A stretch of 38,163 bases of DNA. Source: Pseudomonadota bacterium. Lineage in GTDB: Bacteria > Pseudomonadota > Gammaproteobacteria > Steroidobacterales > Steroidobacteraceae. Positions 23,048-32,655 of the stretch are shown here, one piece after another. The notes beneath the pieces are model-generated. The model saw only the letters and a list, made by a program, of their open reading frames with translations. It did no database searches and was not told the origin of the DNA. The position numbers and the translations under genes were made by a program. Where the stretch lies: contig JAKBCR010000015.1 of assembly GCA_021807675.1 (NCBI GenBank), positions 1 to 38,163 of the forward strand. The letters run 5' to 3'. The number at the start of each line of letters is the position of its first letter. Position 1 is the first letter of the stretch.

Positions 23048-26000
23048 TCAGCTGATGTCGGCGAGGGCGACGGGCACGTGCCGCCGCAACAGCGCGTTTC
23101 GCGCTTCCCACTGCGCCCCCGCATCCAGCGCCTCGAGGTAGCGCACCTCTCCACCGGCCAGTGTGGCGAGCGGCAGGCCATCGCGGTACAGGACTCTGTT
23201 GCCGGCAAGCGCCGGTAACCGCGGGCCCGGTGTCAGAATCCCGAGCAGGTTGAGTGGATCGGCTGCACAGAGCGATACCCAGTCCTGCTCGCGCGGCCGG
23301 CGGCGCACCTCTCGCAGCAGTCCCACCGCCTCGGGGGCGGCGAATTGCTCGCCTGAGAGCCCCGCGACGAAGCGGCCCCCGCGGATCTCCCCGCGGGCCT
23401 CGAGGCGTCGATAGCAGAAGAGGAGCTCCCGCCAGGGCGGGAGCCACTGCGCCTCTCGCGCGATGAGACGCCAGAAGACCACGCCCCAACGGCGCAGCAG
23501 CCCGCGAGCGACGAGCTCCGTAGTGTCGGCGTCGGCGCGGCTGGCGGCAGCCGAGCTCTGCTCGCGGCGCACGAGCGCCCAACGCCCCGCGGAGTCCATG
23601 CCAAAGAGCGCCCGGGGGCGGCGACGGTGACCTGTCGAGGACCTGCGGCGATCCGAGGGCACCAGCAGGGCGCGCAGTCCGCCAAAGCTGTCGGAGTTGA
23701 CGAGACCGAGCCCCACCAGCTCCGCCAGGCCTTCCTCCGCCTGCGCGGGCAGGAGGCCCGTGCTCTCCACGATCTCGTCGAAAAACGAGGCGCCCTGGTT
23801 CCCGAGGTGCTCCAACACCCTGCGAGCCTTCGAAGACGGCGCGCCGGCATCCACCGGTCCCGCGAGTGCCGTCCAGGCCCGCAGGTGCCGCCTGCCGAGG
23901 AGGGCGATCGGTGTGCCACGGACCGGACCCGCGGACGGTCCGGCTTCGGCTCTGCGCCGCGCGAGCCGAGTCCAAACGAACCGTCCGGCGAGGCACTGCT
24001 CGTCGAGCCAGGCCGGGTCGTACTCGTTGATTCGAGCGGGCAGGATCTCCGTTTCCCACGCGCCCGCCGGAGCCTCGAAGCCCTCGAGCTGCGCGAGGAC
24101 TGCGGCGACAGCGTCCGGTCCCTCCATGCGCGCCCGAGGGGCTGCCCGCTGCCACTCGAGGAGGAATCGCAGCAGGTCCCGAGGCTCGACCGGCTCGATC
24201 TGCGCGCGCAGGCGCTTCACGGTGTAGCGATGGATGCGCGCGAGCAGCCCGCGCTCACACCATTCCCCCTCCTCTGGCGCGCTCGCGGTGAAGCGGCCGT
24301 GCATCACCGATCCTTCCGCCTGCAGCGCGGCGAGCGCCGGCGCCAGTCGGACGGCGGACATGCCGATCGGCTCCGCGAGGGCAGCGGCGGACACCGGGCC
24401 CAGGCCCTGCAGGCGCCCGCGCGCGATCTCGACGAGCGCCTCTTCGGCACTCCATTTACCGGCGTACTCCGCAGGCGTCTCGATGGCAGGATCGAGCCGA
24501 GCGGCGGGGAGGAGCGCCTGCAGAAGCGGCAGGCGCTCGGCGGCGACCCACAGAGTCTGGCTTTCCGAGCGAAGGCGCGCGGCCCTGCGGGCAGCGGCGA
24601 GAACGGCGGCCCGGTCCGCCCAGCCCTCTCGCCCGCGGATTTCCTCCTCAGTCATGAAGGTGAGCCAGCAGAGCGCATCGTGCAGCTCGTCGGGATCGCT
24701 CGCATCGGGCCACGCTTCCTCGCGCACCCGGGCGATGGCCGCCGGATCGAGGGCGCCGAGCTCGCCCGCCGCCGCGGGATCGAGCCAACGGCGACTCAAC
24801 ACCGCCTGCGTGCGCCGCTCCTCGAGCGGAGCGTCATCGAGGAATGCGTAGGGTTTCGCCGACAACACCTCCAGGGCGAGCGGCGAGGGCTCGGTGAGGT
24901 CCCGTGCGACCGCGCGGATGGCGCCGCTCTCGAGGCCGCGCAGCAGCGTCTCGAGTCCCTCGATGTCCATCGCCTCCTCCAGGCAGTCGCGGATCGCCTG
25001 CCGGATGAGCGGGTGGTCGGGAATCTCGAGCTCGCCCGAGAGATTCTCCGCGCATGCCGCCTGGTCGGGAAACACCGAGGCCAGGAGGTCCTCCGCCGCC
25101 ATGCGCGCGAGCGGCGCCGGGACCTTGCGGCCGCCCCGAAACCTCGGCAGCGCAAGCGCGATCACCGCGCTCCAGCGCCAGCGCGCGGGGAACATCGGCG
25201 CCGCACAGAGCGCCTGCACGAGGAGCGGGCGCACCGTGCTGGAATGCAGATAGCGCGCCACCTCCTCGAGCTCGAAGCTGTGCGCGGTGGTGAGCGACAG
25301 CACGATCGCATCCTCGGTCGCGGCCGCCTGCAGCTCGAAGTTGAATGAGCGGCAGAAGCGCTTGCGCAGCGCGAGACCCCACGCGCGGTTCACGCGGCTG
25401 CCGAACGGCGAGTGGATGATGAGCTGCATGCCGCCCGCCTCGTCGAAGAAGCGCTCCAGCACCACCGCCTCGCGGGTGGGCAGGGCTCCGAGAGCCGCTT
25501 GCGCCGCCGCCAGATAGCCCACGGCCTGCACTGCCGCCGGCGCGGCGATGCCGACTTCGTCCTCGAGCCAGGCCACCGCCGCCTCGAGGCGGCCGCCAAG
25601 CCGGCTCTCGATCTCACGCCGCAGCCGCGAGACACCCTGTGACAGCTCATCGGACCGGCCTGGCGCCTCGCCCAGCCAGAAGGGGATCGAGGGCGGCTGG
25701 CCGTGCGCGTCCTCCACCCGCACCGTACCCTGCTCCACGCGCAGGATCCGGTAGGAGCTGTTGCCCAGCTGGAAGACATCGCCCTGCAGGCTCTCGACGG
25801 CGAAATCCTCGTTGATGGTGCCGACGGGCTGGGACTGGGGCTCGAGCAGCACCGTGTAGTCGGCGGTGTCAGGTATCGTCCCGCCGGAGGTGATCGCGAT
25901 GAGGCGCGCGCCGCGCCGGGCGCGCACTTTGCCGTTGACGGCATCGTAGTGGATCAGCGCGCCGCGGCGGCCGCGTCGCGTCGTGAAACCATCGGCCAGC

Positions 26001-27370
26001 ATGCGCACGAGCTCGTCGAGCTCGGCGCGCCGCAGGTCCCGGTAGGGATAGGCACCCTGCAGCAAGGCGAAGAGCTCATCGACATCCCATTCACGTGCGG
26101 CGACTTCGGCGACGATCTGCTGCGCGAGCACATCGAGCGGCTTCGGGGGAATGCGCAAGCGGTCGAGCTCGCCCCGGCGCACGCAGTCGAGCAGCGCCGC
26201 GCACTCGATGAGATCATCACGCGAGAGCGGGAAGAGCCTGCCTTTCGGCGTTCCGCCCAGGCTGTGCCCCGAGCGCCCGACGCGCTGCAGCAGGGCCGCG
26301 ATGGATCGCGGCGAGCCGAGCTGGCAGACGAGGTCCACCTCACCGATGTCGATCCCCAACTCCAGCGATGCGGTGGCGACGAGCGCCTTCAGCTCCCCGC
26401 GCTTCAGGCGCGACTCCGCCGCGAGGCGCAGCTCCTTCGCCATGCTGCCGTGGTGCGCCGCGACCTGCGTCTCGCCCATGCGCTCCGACAGATGCCGCGC
26501 GACCCGCTCCGCGTGCCGCCGCGTGTTGACGAAGATGAGCGTCGTGCGGTGCTCACCGGCGAGCTCGGCGAGGCGATCGTACACCTGCGTCCAGACATCG
26601 CCTGACATGACCGCCTCGAGCGGCGCCGCCGGCACCTCGAGCTGCAGGTCGCGCCGGCGGACGTGGCCGATGTCGATGACGGCGCAGTCGGCCTGGCCGT
26701 CCGGGCGCAGTTGCCGGGTGCCCACGAGAAAGCGCGCCACCTCCTCGATCGGCCGTTGGGTGGCGGACAGCCCGATGCGCGTCAGGCGTCGCCCGGCGAG
26801 CGCTTCCAGCCGCTCCAGGGAGAGCGCGAGGTGCAGGCCGCGCTTGCTGCCCACCATCGCATGAATCTCATCGACGATGACGCTGCGCACGCTCGCGAGC
26901 ATTCCGCGCCCGGACTCCGAGCCGAGGAGGATGTAGAGCGATTCCGGAGTCGTGACCACGATGTGCGGCGGCCGCCGGCGCATGCTCTGCCGCTCGTGCT
27001 GCGGGGTGTCGCCGGTGCGCACGGACGTGCGGATCTCGACATCGGGCAGCTCCATTGCACGCAGCTCGTCGCGAATACCCGCAAGGGGTGTCTCGAGGTT
27101 GCGACGGATGTCATTGGAGAGAGCCTTCAGCGGCGAGACGTAAAGAACATAGGTCTCGTCCTGCAGCCCTTTGCGCTCGAGACCCTCCCGCACCAGCAGG
27201 TCGATGGCAGTGAGGAACGCGGCCAGTGTCTTGCCCGACCCCGTGGGCGCCGCGATCAGGGTATGGTGTCCCGCCTGGATCGCTGGCCAAGCCTGCTCCT
27301 GCGCCGGTGTCGGCGCCTCGAAGGCGCGCTCGAGCCAGCGGCTGACGGCGGGGTGAAAGGCTAACGGCAT
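23048..27370 (-). CDS. lhr: Large ATP-dependent helicase-related protein Lhr
   Basis: Lhr is a superfamily 2 DNA-translocating helicase implicated in DNA repair. This 1440-residue protein begins [13 protein letters not shown] and [14 protein letters not shown] (Q-motif region), followed by Walker A APTGSGKT (41-48), motif Ia [20 protein letters not shown], the Walker B DEIH box (167-170), motif [11 protein letters not shown] and, in RecA domain 2, [42 protein letters not shown] and QRVGRSGH. The long C-terminal part (from about 870) corresponds to the Lhr-CTD of the long E. coli-type protein and shows winged-helix-like repeats. It starts at an ATG 86 bp from the divergent DUF3014 start. Downstream lies the SWIM gene. 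In other bacteria Lhr is clustered with nuclease or ligase genes; none is here. Confidence 0.95.
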   Translation of the reverse strand: MPLAFHPAVSRWLERAFEAPTPAQEQAWPAIQAGHHTLIAAPTGSGKTLAAFLTAIDLLVREGLERKGLQDETYVLYVSPLKALSNDIRRNLETPLAGIRDELRAMELPDVEIRTSVRTGDTPQHERQSMRRRPPHIVVTTPESLYILLGSESGRGMLASVRSVIVDEIHAMVGSKRGLHLALSLERLEALAGRRLTRIGLSATQRPIEEVARFLVGTRQLRPDGQADCAVIDIGHVRRRDLQLEVPAAPLEAVMSGDVWTQVYDRLAELAGEHRTTLIFVNTRRHAERVARHLSERMGETQVAAHHGSMAKELRLAAESRLKRGELKALVATASLELGIDIGEVDLVCQLGSPRSIAALLQRVGRSGHSLGGTPKGRLFPLSRDDLIECAALLDCVRRGELDRLRIPPKPLDVLAQQIVAEVAAREWDVDELFALLQGAYPYRDLRRAELDELVRMLADGFTTRRGRRGALIHYDAVNGKVRARRGARLIAITSGGTIPDTADYTVLLEPQSQPVGTINEDFAVESLQGDVFQLGNSSYRILRVEQGTVRVEDAHGQPPSIPFWLGEAPGRSDELSQGVSRLRREIESRLGGRLEAAVAWLEDEVGIAAPAAVQAVGYLAAAQAALGALPTREAVVLERFFDEAGGMQLIIHSPFGSRVNRAWGLALRKRFCRSFNFELQAAATEDAIVLSLTTAHSFELEEVARYLHSSTVRPLLVQALCAAPMFPARWRWSAVIALALPRFRGGRKVPAPLARMAAEDLLASVFPDQAACAENLSGELEIPDHPLIRQAIRDCLEEAMDIEGLETLLRGLESGAIRAVARDLTEPSPLALEVLSAKPYAFLDDAPLEERRTQAVLSRRWLDPAAAGELGALDPAAIARVREEAWPDASDPDELHDALCWLTFMTEEEIRGREGWADRAAVLAAARRAARLRSESQTLWVAAERLPLLQALLPAARLDPAIETPAEYAGKWSAEEALVEIARGRLQGLGPVSAAALAEPIGMSAVRLAPALAALQAEGSVMHGRFTASAPEEGEWCERGLLARIHRYTVKRLRAQIEPVEPRDLLRFLLEWQRAAPRARMEGPDAVAAVLAQLEGFEAPAGAWETEILPARINEYDPAWLDEQCLAGRFVWTRLARRRAEAGPSAGPVRGTPIALLGRRHLRAWTALAGPVDAGAPSSKARRVLEHLGNQGASFFDEIVESTGLLPAQAEEGLAELVGLGLVNSDSFGGLRALLVPSDRRRSSTGHRRRPRALFGMDSAGRWALVRREQSSAAASRADADTTELVARGLLRRWGVVFWRLIAREAQWLPPWRELLFCYRRLEARGEIRGGRFVAGLSGEQFAAPEAVGLLREVRRRPREQDWVSLCAADPLNLLGILTPGPRLPALAGNRVLYRDGLPLATLAGGEVRYLEALDAGAQWEARNALLRRHVPVALADIS

Positions 27371-27456
27371 CGGTGTGGCGCGGGGTGAGGCTCAAGTGCG
27401 ATCCGGCGGGGATCAGAGTAGAGTATCTCGCTTCTGAGTGCGCGGAGAGCCGCTGG

Positions 27457-28437
27457 ATGTGGAACAAGGCGACGGACCCGGAGGAGTCCTTCCGGGACAA
27501 GGCCATCTGGTGGTCGGCCGGGATCGTGATCGCCGCCGCCATCGCCATCGGGGTGTATTACAGGTACTACTCGCCGATGCCGGCAACGCCTCCGGCGCCG
27601 CAGCCCGCCGCCGCGCCGCAGCCGGGGCCGCCGCCCGTGCCTGCCATCAAGCATCCGATCCCGCCCTTCGCCGCGCCGCAGGCGCAAGAGAAGCCGCTGC
27701 CGCCGCTCGAAAAGAGCGACCCGGTCGTCACCGACTCGTTGATCGGGCTCCTGGGGAAGCCCGCGGTGGCGAAGTTCCTGGTGCAGCGCCACATCATCCG
27801 CGACATCGTGGTGACGGTGGACAACCTGCCCCGCAGGAAGGTCGCCGCGGAGCTTCGGCCGATACGGCCGACGCCTGGCGACACCATCGTCGACAACCAG
27901 GGCGGCTCGACGATTCTCAGTCAGCAGAACTACGCACGCTATGCGCCGTTCGTCGATGCCGTGCGCTCGCTCGACCCGAAGGCGCTCGCTGCCATCTATT
28001 TCCGCCTGTATCCGCTCTTCCAACAGGCTTATGAGAGTCTCGGCTACCCGGGCAAGTACTTCAACGACCGCCTGGTGCAGTCCATCGACAGCCTGCTCGC
28101 CACCCCGGACGTACAGGGCCCGATCCTGCTCGTCCGGCCCAAGGTCTTCTATCAGTTCGCGGATCCGAAGCTCGAGGCGCTGCCCGCCGGACAGAAGCTG
28201 CTCATCCGCATGGGCCCGCAGAACGCCAGCATCATCAAGGCAAAGCTGCGAGAGTTCCGCGAGGCCATCACCACCCAGCCGCCGCAGATGATCCCGGCCT
28301 CGCCGGCCGCTCCGCCAACACAGGGCAACTCGGGAACCCAGGCGAATCCGCTTTCGCCGGGCGACTCGGGAGCGCAGACGGCGCCGCTTCCGCAAGGCAC
28401 GCAGGCCACGCCTTCCAACCCGCTGCCTCTCCATTGA
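27457..28437 (+). CDS. DUF3014 family membrane-anchored protein
   Basis: This 326-residue protein has a short cytoplasmic N-terminus, one TM helix (about 16-35, AIWWSAGIVIAAAIAIGVYY), a proline/alanine-rich linker, then a conserved domain matching DUF3014 as I recall it (DSLIGLLGKPAVAKFLVQRH, VVTVDNLPRRKVAAELRP, PFVDAVRSLDPKALAAIYFR, YPLFQQAYESLGYPGKYFND). A low-complexity Pro/Gln/Gly/Thr tail ends the protein. Function is unknown; it should face the periplasm. I start it at the ATG at 27457, which has a GGAGAG upstream. The open frame reaches back to 27373, almost touching the divergent lhr ATG, but that extension is not conserved-looking. Confidence 0.83.
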   Translation: MWNKATDPEESFRDKAIWWSAGIVIAAAIAIGVYYRYYSPMPATPPAPQPAAAPQPGPPPVPAIKHPIPPFAAPQAQEKPLPPLEKSDPVVTDSLIGLLGKPAVAKFLVQRHIIRDIVVTVDNLPRRKVAAELRPIRPTPGDTIVDNQGGSTILSQQNYARYAPFVDAVRSLDPKALAAIYFRLYPLFQQAYESLGYPGKYFNDRLVQSIDSLLATPDVQGPILLVRPKVFYQFADPKLEALPAGQKLLIRMGPQNASIIKAKLREFREAITTQPPQMIPASPAAPPTQGNSGTQANPLSPGDSGAQTAPLPQGTQATPSNPLPLH

Positions 28438-28451
28438 CTGGCGCAAAAATC

Positions 28452-28540
28452 CGGCCCACGGCCGTGCAAAATCGCTCCTGCGATCTTGTGCGCGAGCGCG
28501 GGACTGTTGATTCGTTCGATCTCGCGGCCCTCTGAGGCCG
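28452..28540. repeat. Palindrome-rich intergenic segment
   Basis: CGGCC-CAC-GGCCG (28452-28464), ATCGC-TCCT-GCGAT just after it and GGCC-CTCTGA-GGCC near 28527-28540 are short hairpins between the DUF3014 gene and the lipoprotein gene. The words GCAAAATCGC and CGGCCCACGGC also occur at 12235-12271, suggesting a shared repeat family. No coding potential is seen. Confidence 0.4.
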
Positions 28541-28544
28541 GCCC

Positions 28545-29285
28545 ATGCGGGACGAGATGCCCCGGGAAGCGGGAACGGCTCCTCTGAGACCGGTCAATGC
28601 AAGAGCATGCGCCCCGGGCAGCGGCCGCCTGTTGATTTGCTTTTGCGCAGCCGCGCTGCTTGCGGGGCTGTCGGGCTGCAGCCGCCGGCCCCATCATCCC
28701 GGCTGGGTGATTCACTCCGCCCTCGAGGTCGTCGGCCCGGCGCCGGCCGGCGGCTACCGCCTGGTCTTTCCCTATATCGTGGGGGATTTCTACGGCGCCC
28801 CCACCACGGGCGACTTCGTCGTGCCGGTGAGCCGGACAGACAGCGGTTTCACGCTCGACCTCAACCGCACCCAGCAGGCGCTCGAGAGCGAGCTCGGCCC
28901 CACGAACTTCAGCCTGCGGTTCCTCAAGATCACGCCCGCCAACGCTCGCATCGCCCGGCTGGCTCCCGCCGCCCTGCAGCGCAACGGCATCGATCCGGTG
29001 GGCACGGTGGAGTGGCTGGATGCGCAGTCCCGAAGGCCGCTGATGTTGGTCTACGTCGACCGGCCGGCGCGCATCGAAGGCTCCCTCACCCGCGCCGCGG
29101 AGACGACCCGGTACGAGATCCGGGCGGCAACGGCCGGGTACGTATGGATCGGAGGATTCCCGGCCGGCGGGCGCGAGATGCTCTACACGGTGGTGCCGCC
29201 GCCCCGACACCTGCTGCTGCTGATCACGACTCGCTCACCGGCGCCTTCGGCGAGCGAACACGGTGCGTCCGCCCAGCGCGAATGA
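28545..29285 (+). CDS. Predicted lipoprotein of unknown function
   Basis: This 246-residue protein has a hydrophobic signal (LLICFCAAALLAGLSG) ending in a lipobox LSGC with the modified Cys45. The n-region before it is long, so the real start may be the ATG at 28557 or a later non-ATG codon. The mature part (GYRLVFPYIVGDFYGAPTTGDFVV, TGDFVVPVSRTDSGFTLDLN, then beta-rich sequence to IGGFPAGGREMLYTVV) does not match a family I recognise. It lies downstream of the DUF3014 gene with 107 bp between them. It probably sits in the outer membrane facing the periplasm. The tail after residue 225 is low complexity. Confidence 0.68.
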   Translation: MRDEMPREAGTAPLRPVNARACAPGSGRLLICFCAAALLAGLSGCSRRPHHPGWVIHSALEVVGPAPAGGYRLVFPYIVGDFYGAPTTGDFVVPVSRTDSGFTLDLNRTQQALESELGPTNFSLRFLKITPANARIARLAPAALQRNGIDPVGTVEWLDAQSRRPLMLVYVDRPARIEGSLTRAAETTRYEIRAATAGYVWIGGFPAGGREMLYTVVPPPRHLLLLITTRSPAPSASEHGASAQRE

Positions 29286-29618
29286 CTGTGCGCGCTCGGT
29301 GTCGACGTGAGATTGGAAGCTCGGTCCGCGCCCACTGCGTTCCAGTTGGCGCGCGTGCGCATCCAGGCGCTGCTGCGCTCCCTCACCCGCTGTCAATGCC
29401 CCATCAGGTCCTGGACTTGACGGTGGAGGCGATGACGGGCGAGGAGCGTTCCGGGGTGAGGCAGCGGTGGCGATCCGTGCCGTGTGTGCGCAATCGGGAA
29501 AAACTCCCTTGCGACTGGCGAGCGAACTTCGGGATCATCCCGCCAGAGCGCAAACAGGTATTACGGGCTGCTACGGTCGGAAGCGAGTGCCCGGCCGGCG
29601 GCAAAGGGGAGCTTGTGA
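29286..29618. other. 333-bp intergenic region upstream of the TonB-dependent receptor
   Basis: I see no credible gene here. A weak extended -10-like TGC TACGGT lies at 29569-29577, which would give a leader of about 35 nt. I looked for a cobalamin or FMN riboswitch and for a Fur-box-like AT-rich palindrome and recognised none. GGGGAG about 8 bp before the ATG at 29619 is a good ribosome-binding site. Confidence 0.5.
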
Positions 29619-32018
29619 ATGACTGACGAGCGGATGCCGGGCAAGGCACCGATTGGCGCTTCCTGGGTCCTGACGGGATTCGGCGTCCTGGCGGCGTTGA
29701 GCACGCCTGGTCGCGCGGCAGGCATGCCGTCCGGGCAACGTGGTCTGCAGGAGGTCGTGATCAACGCCACGCCGGTGGCCGGATCGAAAGTGCCTCTCGA
29801 TGACATCCCGGGCAATGTGCAGATCCTCTCCGCAGCGGACCTGTCGCGGCAGGGGACGTCGAGCTTGACCACTGCGCTCAATTCGGAGCTGAGCAGCATC
29901 AACGTCAACGATGACATCGTCGATCCCTTCCAGCCGGATATCGTGTATCGGGGCTTCGAGGCTTCCCCGGTGGGCGGCACGCCTCAGGGTCTCGCGGTCT
30001 ACGTGGATGGCGTACGCGTCAACGAGGCCTTCGGCGATACCGTGAACTGGGATCTGATCCTGCCCACCGCGATCCGCAACGTGGAGGTGGTCAGCTCCAG
30101 CGCGGTCTACGGCCTCAACGCGTTGGGCGGCGCCATCTCAGTCACGATGAAGAACGGGTTCAGCCACCGGGGAGGAGACCTCGAGCTGTCGGGCGGCTCT
30201 TATCACCGGCAGGAGATTACCGCCCAATACGGCACGCATAGCCGGATGCTCGGCTTCTACGTGGCGGGGCGCGGCCTGAACTGGAAGGGCTGGCGTGAGT
30301 TCTCGAGCGATCAGTTGCGCGATCTTTACGCCGTGGTCAGCCTCCGCGGGAGTGCCGGCTCCCTCGATCTGAGCTACGCCTGGGACGATAATCTGATGAA
30401 GGGGCAGAGTCCCGTGCCGGTTCAGGAGCTCGCGGTGAATCGCGCGCTCGTGTTCACCGGGCCCCAGGGCAATCGCAACAGGCTGAAATTCCTGACACTG
30501 AACGGGACGCTCGCGCTGCCCGCGAACTGGTCGCTGTCGGCGGTGCTCTATTACCGCGATTACACGCAGTCGGTCACGAACGGCAATACCACCAATTACG
30601 TCAGTTGCACGACGACACCCGGCGTGCTCTGTCAGCCTGACGGGGTGACCCCGCTTGCCAATTCCGCCGGGGGGCTGCTGCCCGATATCTCCAACGGGGG
30701 CGCGCTCAATATCGGTGAGAACGATTTCGAGCTCCTCCACGCGTGGGGGCGTGGAGCCACGCTTCAGGCCTCCAACGGCGGCAAGATCTTCGGTCACGCG
30801 AATGAGTTCACTGCCGGCTTCGCCGTCGATTATGCCTCGACGACCTACTATGCCGGAGCTCAGATCGGGCTGCTCAGCCCCCAGCTGATCGTGCAGCCCT
30901 CGGACCTGTACGTCGATACCCCGGAGGGCTCCCCCGGCGCCATCGCGAACGGCGATGCGGTGCCGGTGTGGGCCGACTCGGTCAACAAGAGCCTGGGAGC
31001 GTATTTCACCGATACCTTCAACGTAACCCGATCCCTGGCCGTCACGGCGAGCGCCCGCTACAACGTCGCGCACGAGAATATCGCCGATAAGCTCGGCACC
31101 GACCTGAATGGCTTCAACCGGTTCGCCCACTTCAATCCGGCGATCGGGGCGAGCTACAAGCTCCTTCCTTCGTTGACTCTCTATGGCGGCTATACGGTCA
31201 ACAATCGCATACCGACACCGGGCGAGCTCGAGTGCGCGGACCCCACGGCTCCCTGCCTCCTGCCGTCGAGCCTCTCGGGAGATCCGCCTCTGCATCAGGT
31301 CGTCTCGCACACGACCGAGCTCGGTCTGCGCGGCCGCTTTGCGAGCGTGCCGGGCGTCAATGGAGTGCTGAGTTGGAATTTCAGCGTCTTTCGGGCGGTG
31401 CTGTACGACGACATCCATGCCGTCGCCACTTCGCATACCTCCGGTTTCTTCCAGAACATCGGTGACACCCGCCGTCAGGGGATGGAGGTCGGCCTGAGTT
31501 TTCATGCGCCCCGCTGGTCGGCATACGCAAATTACAGCCTGGTCAAAGCGACGTTCCTCACGGCGCAGCTGTTTCCATCGCCCTCGAATCCTTTTCGGGA
31601 CGCGAACGGGAACATCCAGGTCGACTCGGGTGACAATCTCCCCGGCATCCCGGAGAACCGCGTGAAGCTGGGAGCGGATCTCGATGTCCTGCCGGAGTGG
31701 AGTGTGGGGGCGAGCGTCAATCTGGTGAGCAGTGTCTATTACGTCGGGGACGAGTCCAATCAACTATCGCCGATTCCGGGGTACACCCTGGTCGATCTGC
31801 ACTCGAGCTACTACCCCGTGCGGCACGTGGAGCTCTTCGCGACGATCGACAACCTCCTGAATCGAAAGTACGGGACGTGGGGTGTTCTCAGCGACCCGAC
31901 GGGAGTCGGCGCGCCGGGCATCCCGAACGTCGGCACGAACGGCCCCGGGGTGAACAACAGGTTCTTGAGCCCCGGGGCGCCTTTCGAGATCTTCGGCGGG
32001 ATAAGGGTCAGCTTCTGA
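29619..32018 (+). CDS. TonB-dependent outer-membrane receptor
   Basis: This 799-residue protein has a signal peptide (WVLTGFGVLAALSTPGRAAG), a possible TonB box (LQEVVINATPV), a plug domain (about 55-180: LDDIPGNVQILSAADLSRQG, DIVYRGFEASPVGGTPQG, VYVDGVRVNEAFGD, VEVVSSSAVYGLNALGGAI) and a beta-barrel to the C-terminal FEIFGGIRVSF, whose terminal Phe is typical of outer-membrane proteins. The latter barrel includes the usual LFATIDNLLNRKYGTWG motif. The ligand is not evident: no siderophore, cobalamin or sugar-uptake genes are adjacent. The barrel holds a conserved cysteine pair region (CTTTPGVLC) and another (CADPTAPC) in probable extracellular loops. Confidence 0.9.
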   Translation: MTDERMPGKAPIGASWVLTGFGVLAALSTPGRAAGMPSGQRGLQEVVINATPVAGSKVPLDDIPGNVQILSAADLSRQGTSSLTTALNSELSSINVNDDIVDPFQPDIVYRGFEASPVGGTPQGLAVYVDGVRVNEAFGDTVNWDLILPTAIRNVEVVSSSAVYGLNALGGAISVTMKNGFSHRGGDLELSGGSYHRQEITAQYGTHSRMLGFYVAGRGLNWKGWREFSSDQLRDLYAVVSLRGSAGSLDLSYAWDDNLMKGQSPVPVQELAVNRALVFTGPQGNRNRLKFLTLNGTLALPANWSLSAVLYYRDYTQSVTNGNTTNYVSCTTTPGVLCQPDGVTPLANSAGGLLPDISNGGALNIGENDFELLHAWGRGATLQASNGGKIFGHANEFTAGFAVDYASTTYYAGAQIGLLSPQLIVQPSDLYVDTPEGSPGAIANGDAVPVWADSVNKSLGAYFTDTFNVTRSLAVTASARYNVAHENIADKLGTDLNGFNRFAHFNPAIGASYKLLPSLTLYGGYTVNNRIPTPGELECADPTAPCLLPSSLSGDPPLHQVVSHTTELGLRGRFASVPGVNGVLSWNFSVFRAVLYDDIHAVATSHTSGFFQNIGDTRRQGMEVGLSFHAPRWSAYANYSLVKATFLTAQLFPSPSNPFRDANGNIQVDSGDNLPGIPENRVKLGADLDVLPEWSVGASVNLVSSVYYVGDESNQLSPIPGYTLVDLHSSYYPVRHVELFATIDNLLNRKYGTWGVLSDPTGVGAPGIPNVGTNGPGVNNRFLSPGAPFEIFGGIRVSF

Positions 32019-32051
32019 GCTCGGGCGAGCGCATCGAGCGTCGCGCCCGGC

Positions 32052-32597
32052 TCAGGCCTTCTTGTGCTCCTTGTCCCAGCGGCGCACGACCGCCATCGTG
32101 TTGGCGACATGCTCGGCGGGGTTGAGATTGGTGTAGGAGTAGAGGATCTTGCCGTCGGGAGCGATGACGTAGGAGGTTCGGTTGGCGTACTCGGGATGGG
32201 CGGGGAGCACGGCGTCGTACTCCTTCATGATCTTGCCGGTCGCGTCGGAGGCGACCGGGAACTTCTTGCGGCACTCGCTGACGGAGAAGCGCTGGAGCTT
32301 CGCGATAGGATCGTGGGAGACGCCGATCACGGTGGCGCCCAGCGCCTTGAACTGCGGCATCGCCTTGGCGAAGTCATGGGCCTCGGTCGTGCATCCCGGA
32401 GTGAAGGCGGCGGGATAGAAGTAAAGGACCACGGGCCCCTTCTTCAGTGCGGCGGCGAGAGAGAAGGTGTAGGTGTTGCCTCCCAGGGAGGCTTCCGCGG
32501 TGAAATCCGGTGCCTTGGCGCCGTCCGGCAGCGCGGCAAAGACGGTCGGGGCGGCAATGAGGAGTGTCGTCAGCGCGTAGGCGATCGGGCGTCGCAT
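32052..32597 (-). CDS. Exported Bcp/AhpC-TSA family peroxiredoxin
   Basis: This 181-residue thiol peroxidase reduces peroxides through Cys69 in FYPAAFTPGCTTEAHDF, the peroxidatic site of the Bcp/PrxQ group (PxxxTxxC pattern). A further cysteine, Cys109 in SVSECRKKF, may act in resolution. The N-terminus MRRPIAYALTTLLIAA followed by FAALPDG is a clear signal peptide, so this copy acts in the periplasm, whereas classical Bcp is cytosolic. The C-terminal DGKILYSYTNLNPAEH is typical of the family. It lies 58 bp downstream of the AttH-like gene's stop... on the same strand, convergent with the receptor gene, and may end the ABC/AttH operon. Confidence 0.9.
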   Translation of the reverse strand: MRRPIAYALTTLLIAAPTVFAALPDGAKAPDFTAEASLGGNTYTFSLAAALKKGPVVLYFYPAAFTPGCTTEAHDFAKAMPQFKALGATVIGVSHDPIAKLQRFSVSECRKKFPVASDATGKIMKEYDAVLPAHPEYANRTSYVIAPDGKILYSYTNLNPAEHVANTMAVVRRWDKEHKKA

Positions 32598-32655
32598 GGA
32601 GCGTCTCCTGGTGGATCAAAGGGGATGTGCATCATTGCGCAACCGCGCGGTGCCG

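Noticed and set aside
22674-25348. Long open frames (493 codons minus, 573 codons plus) within the lhr region
   Set aside because: Both are shadow frames of lhr with low-complexity Arg/Ala/Gly composition. Lhr motifs occupy the real frame throughout.
30138-31763. A 541-codon antisense frame under the TonB-dependent receptor gene
   Set aside because: No domain is recognised, and the opposite strand encodes a clear receptor from signal peptide to C-terminal Phe.
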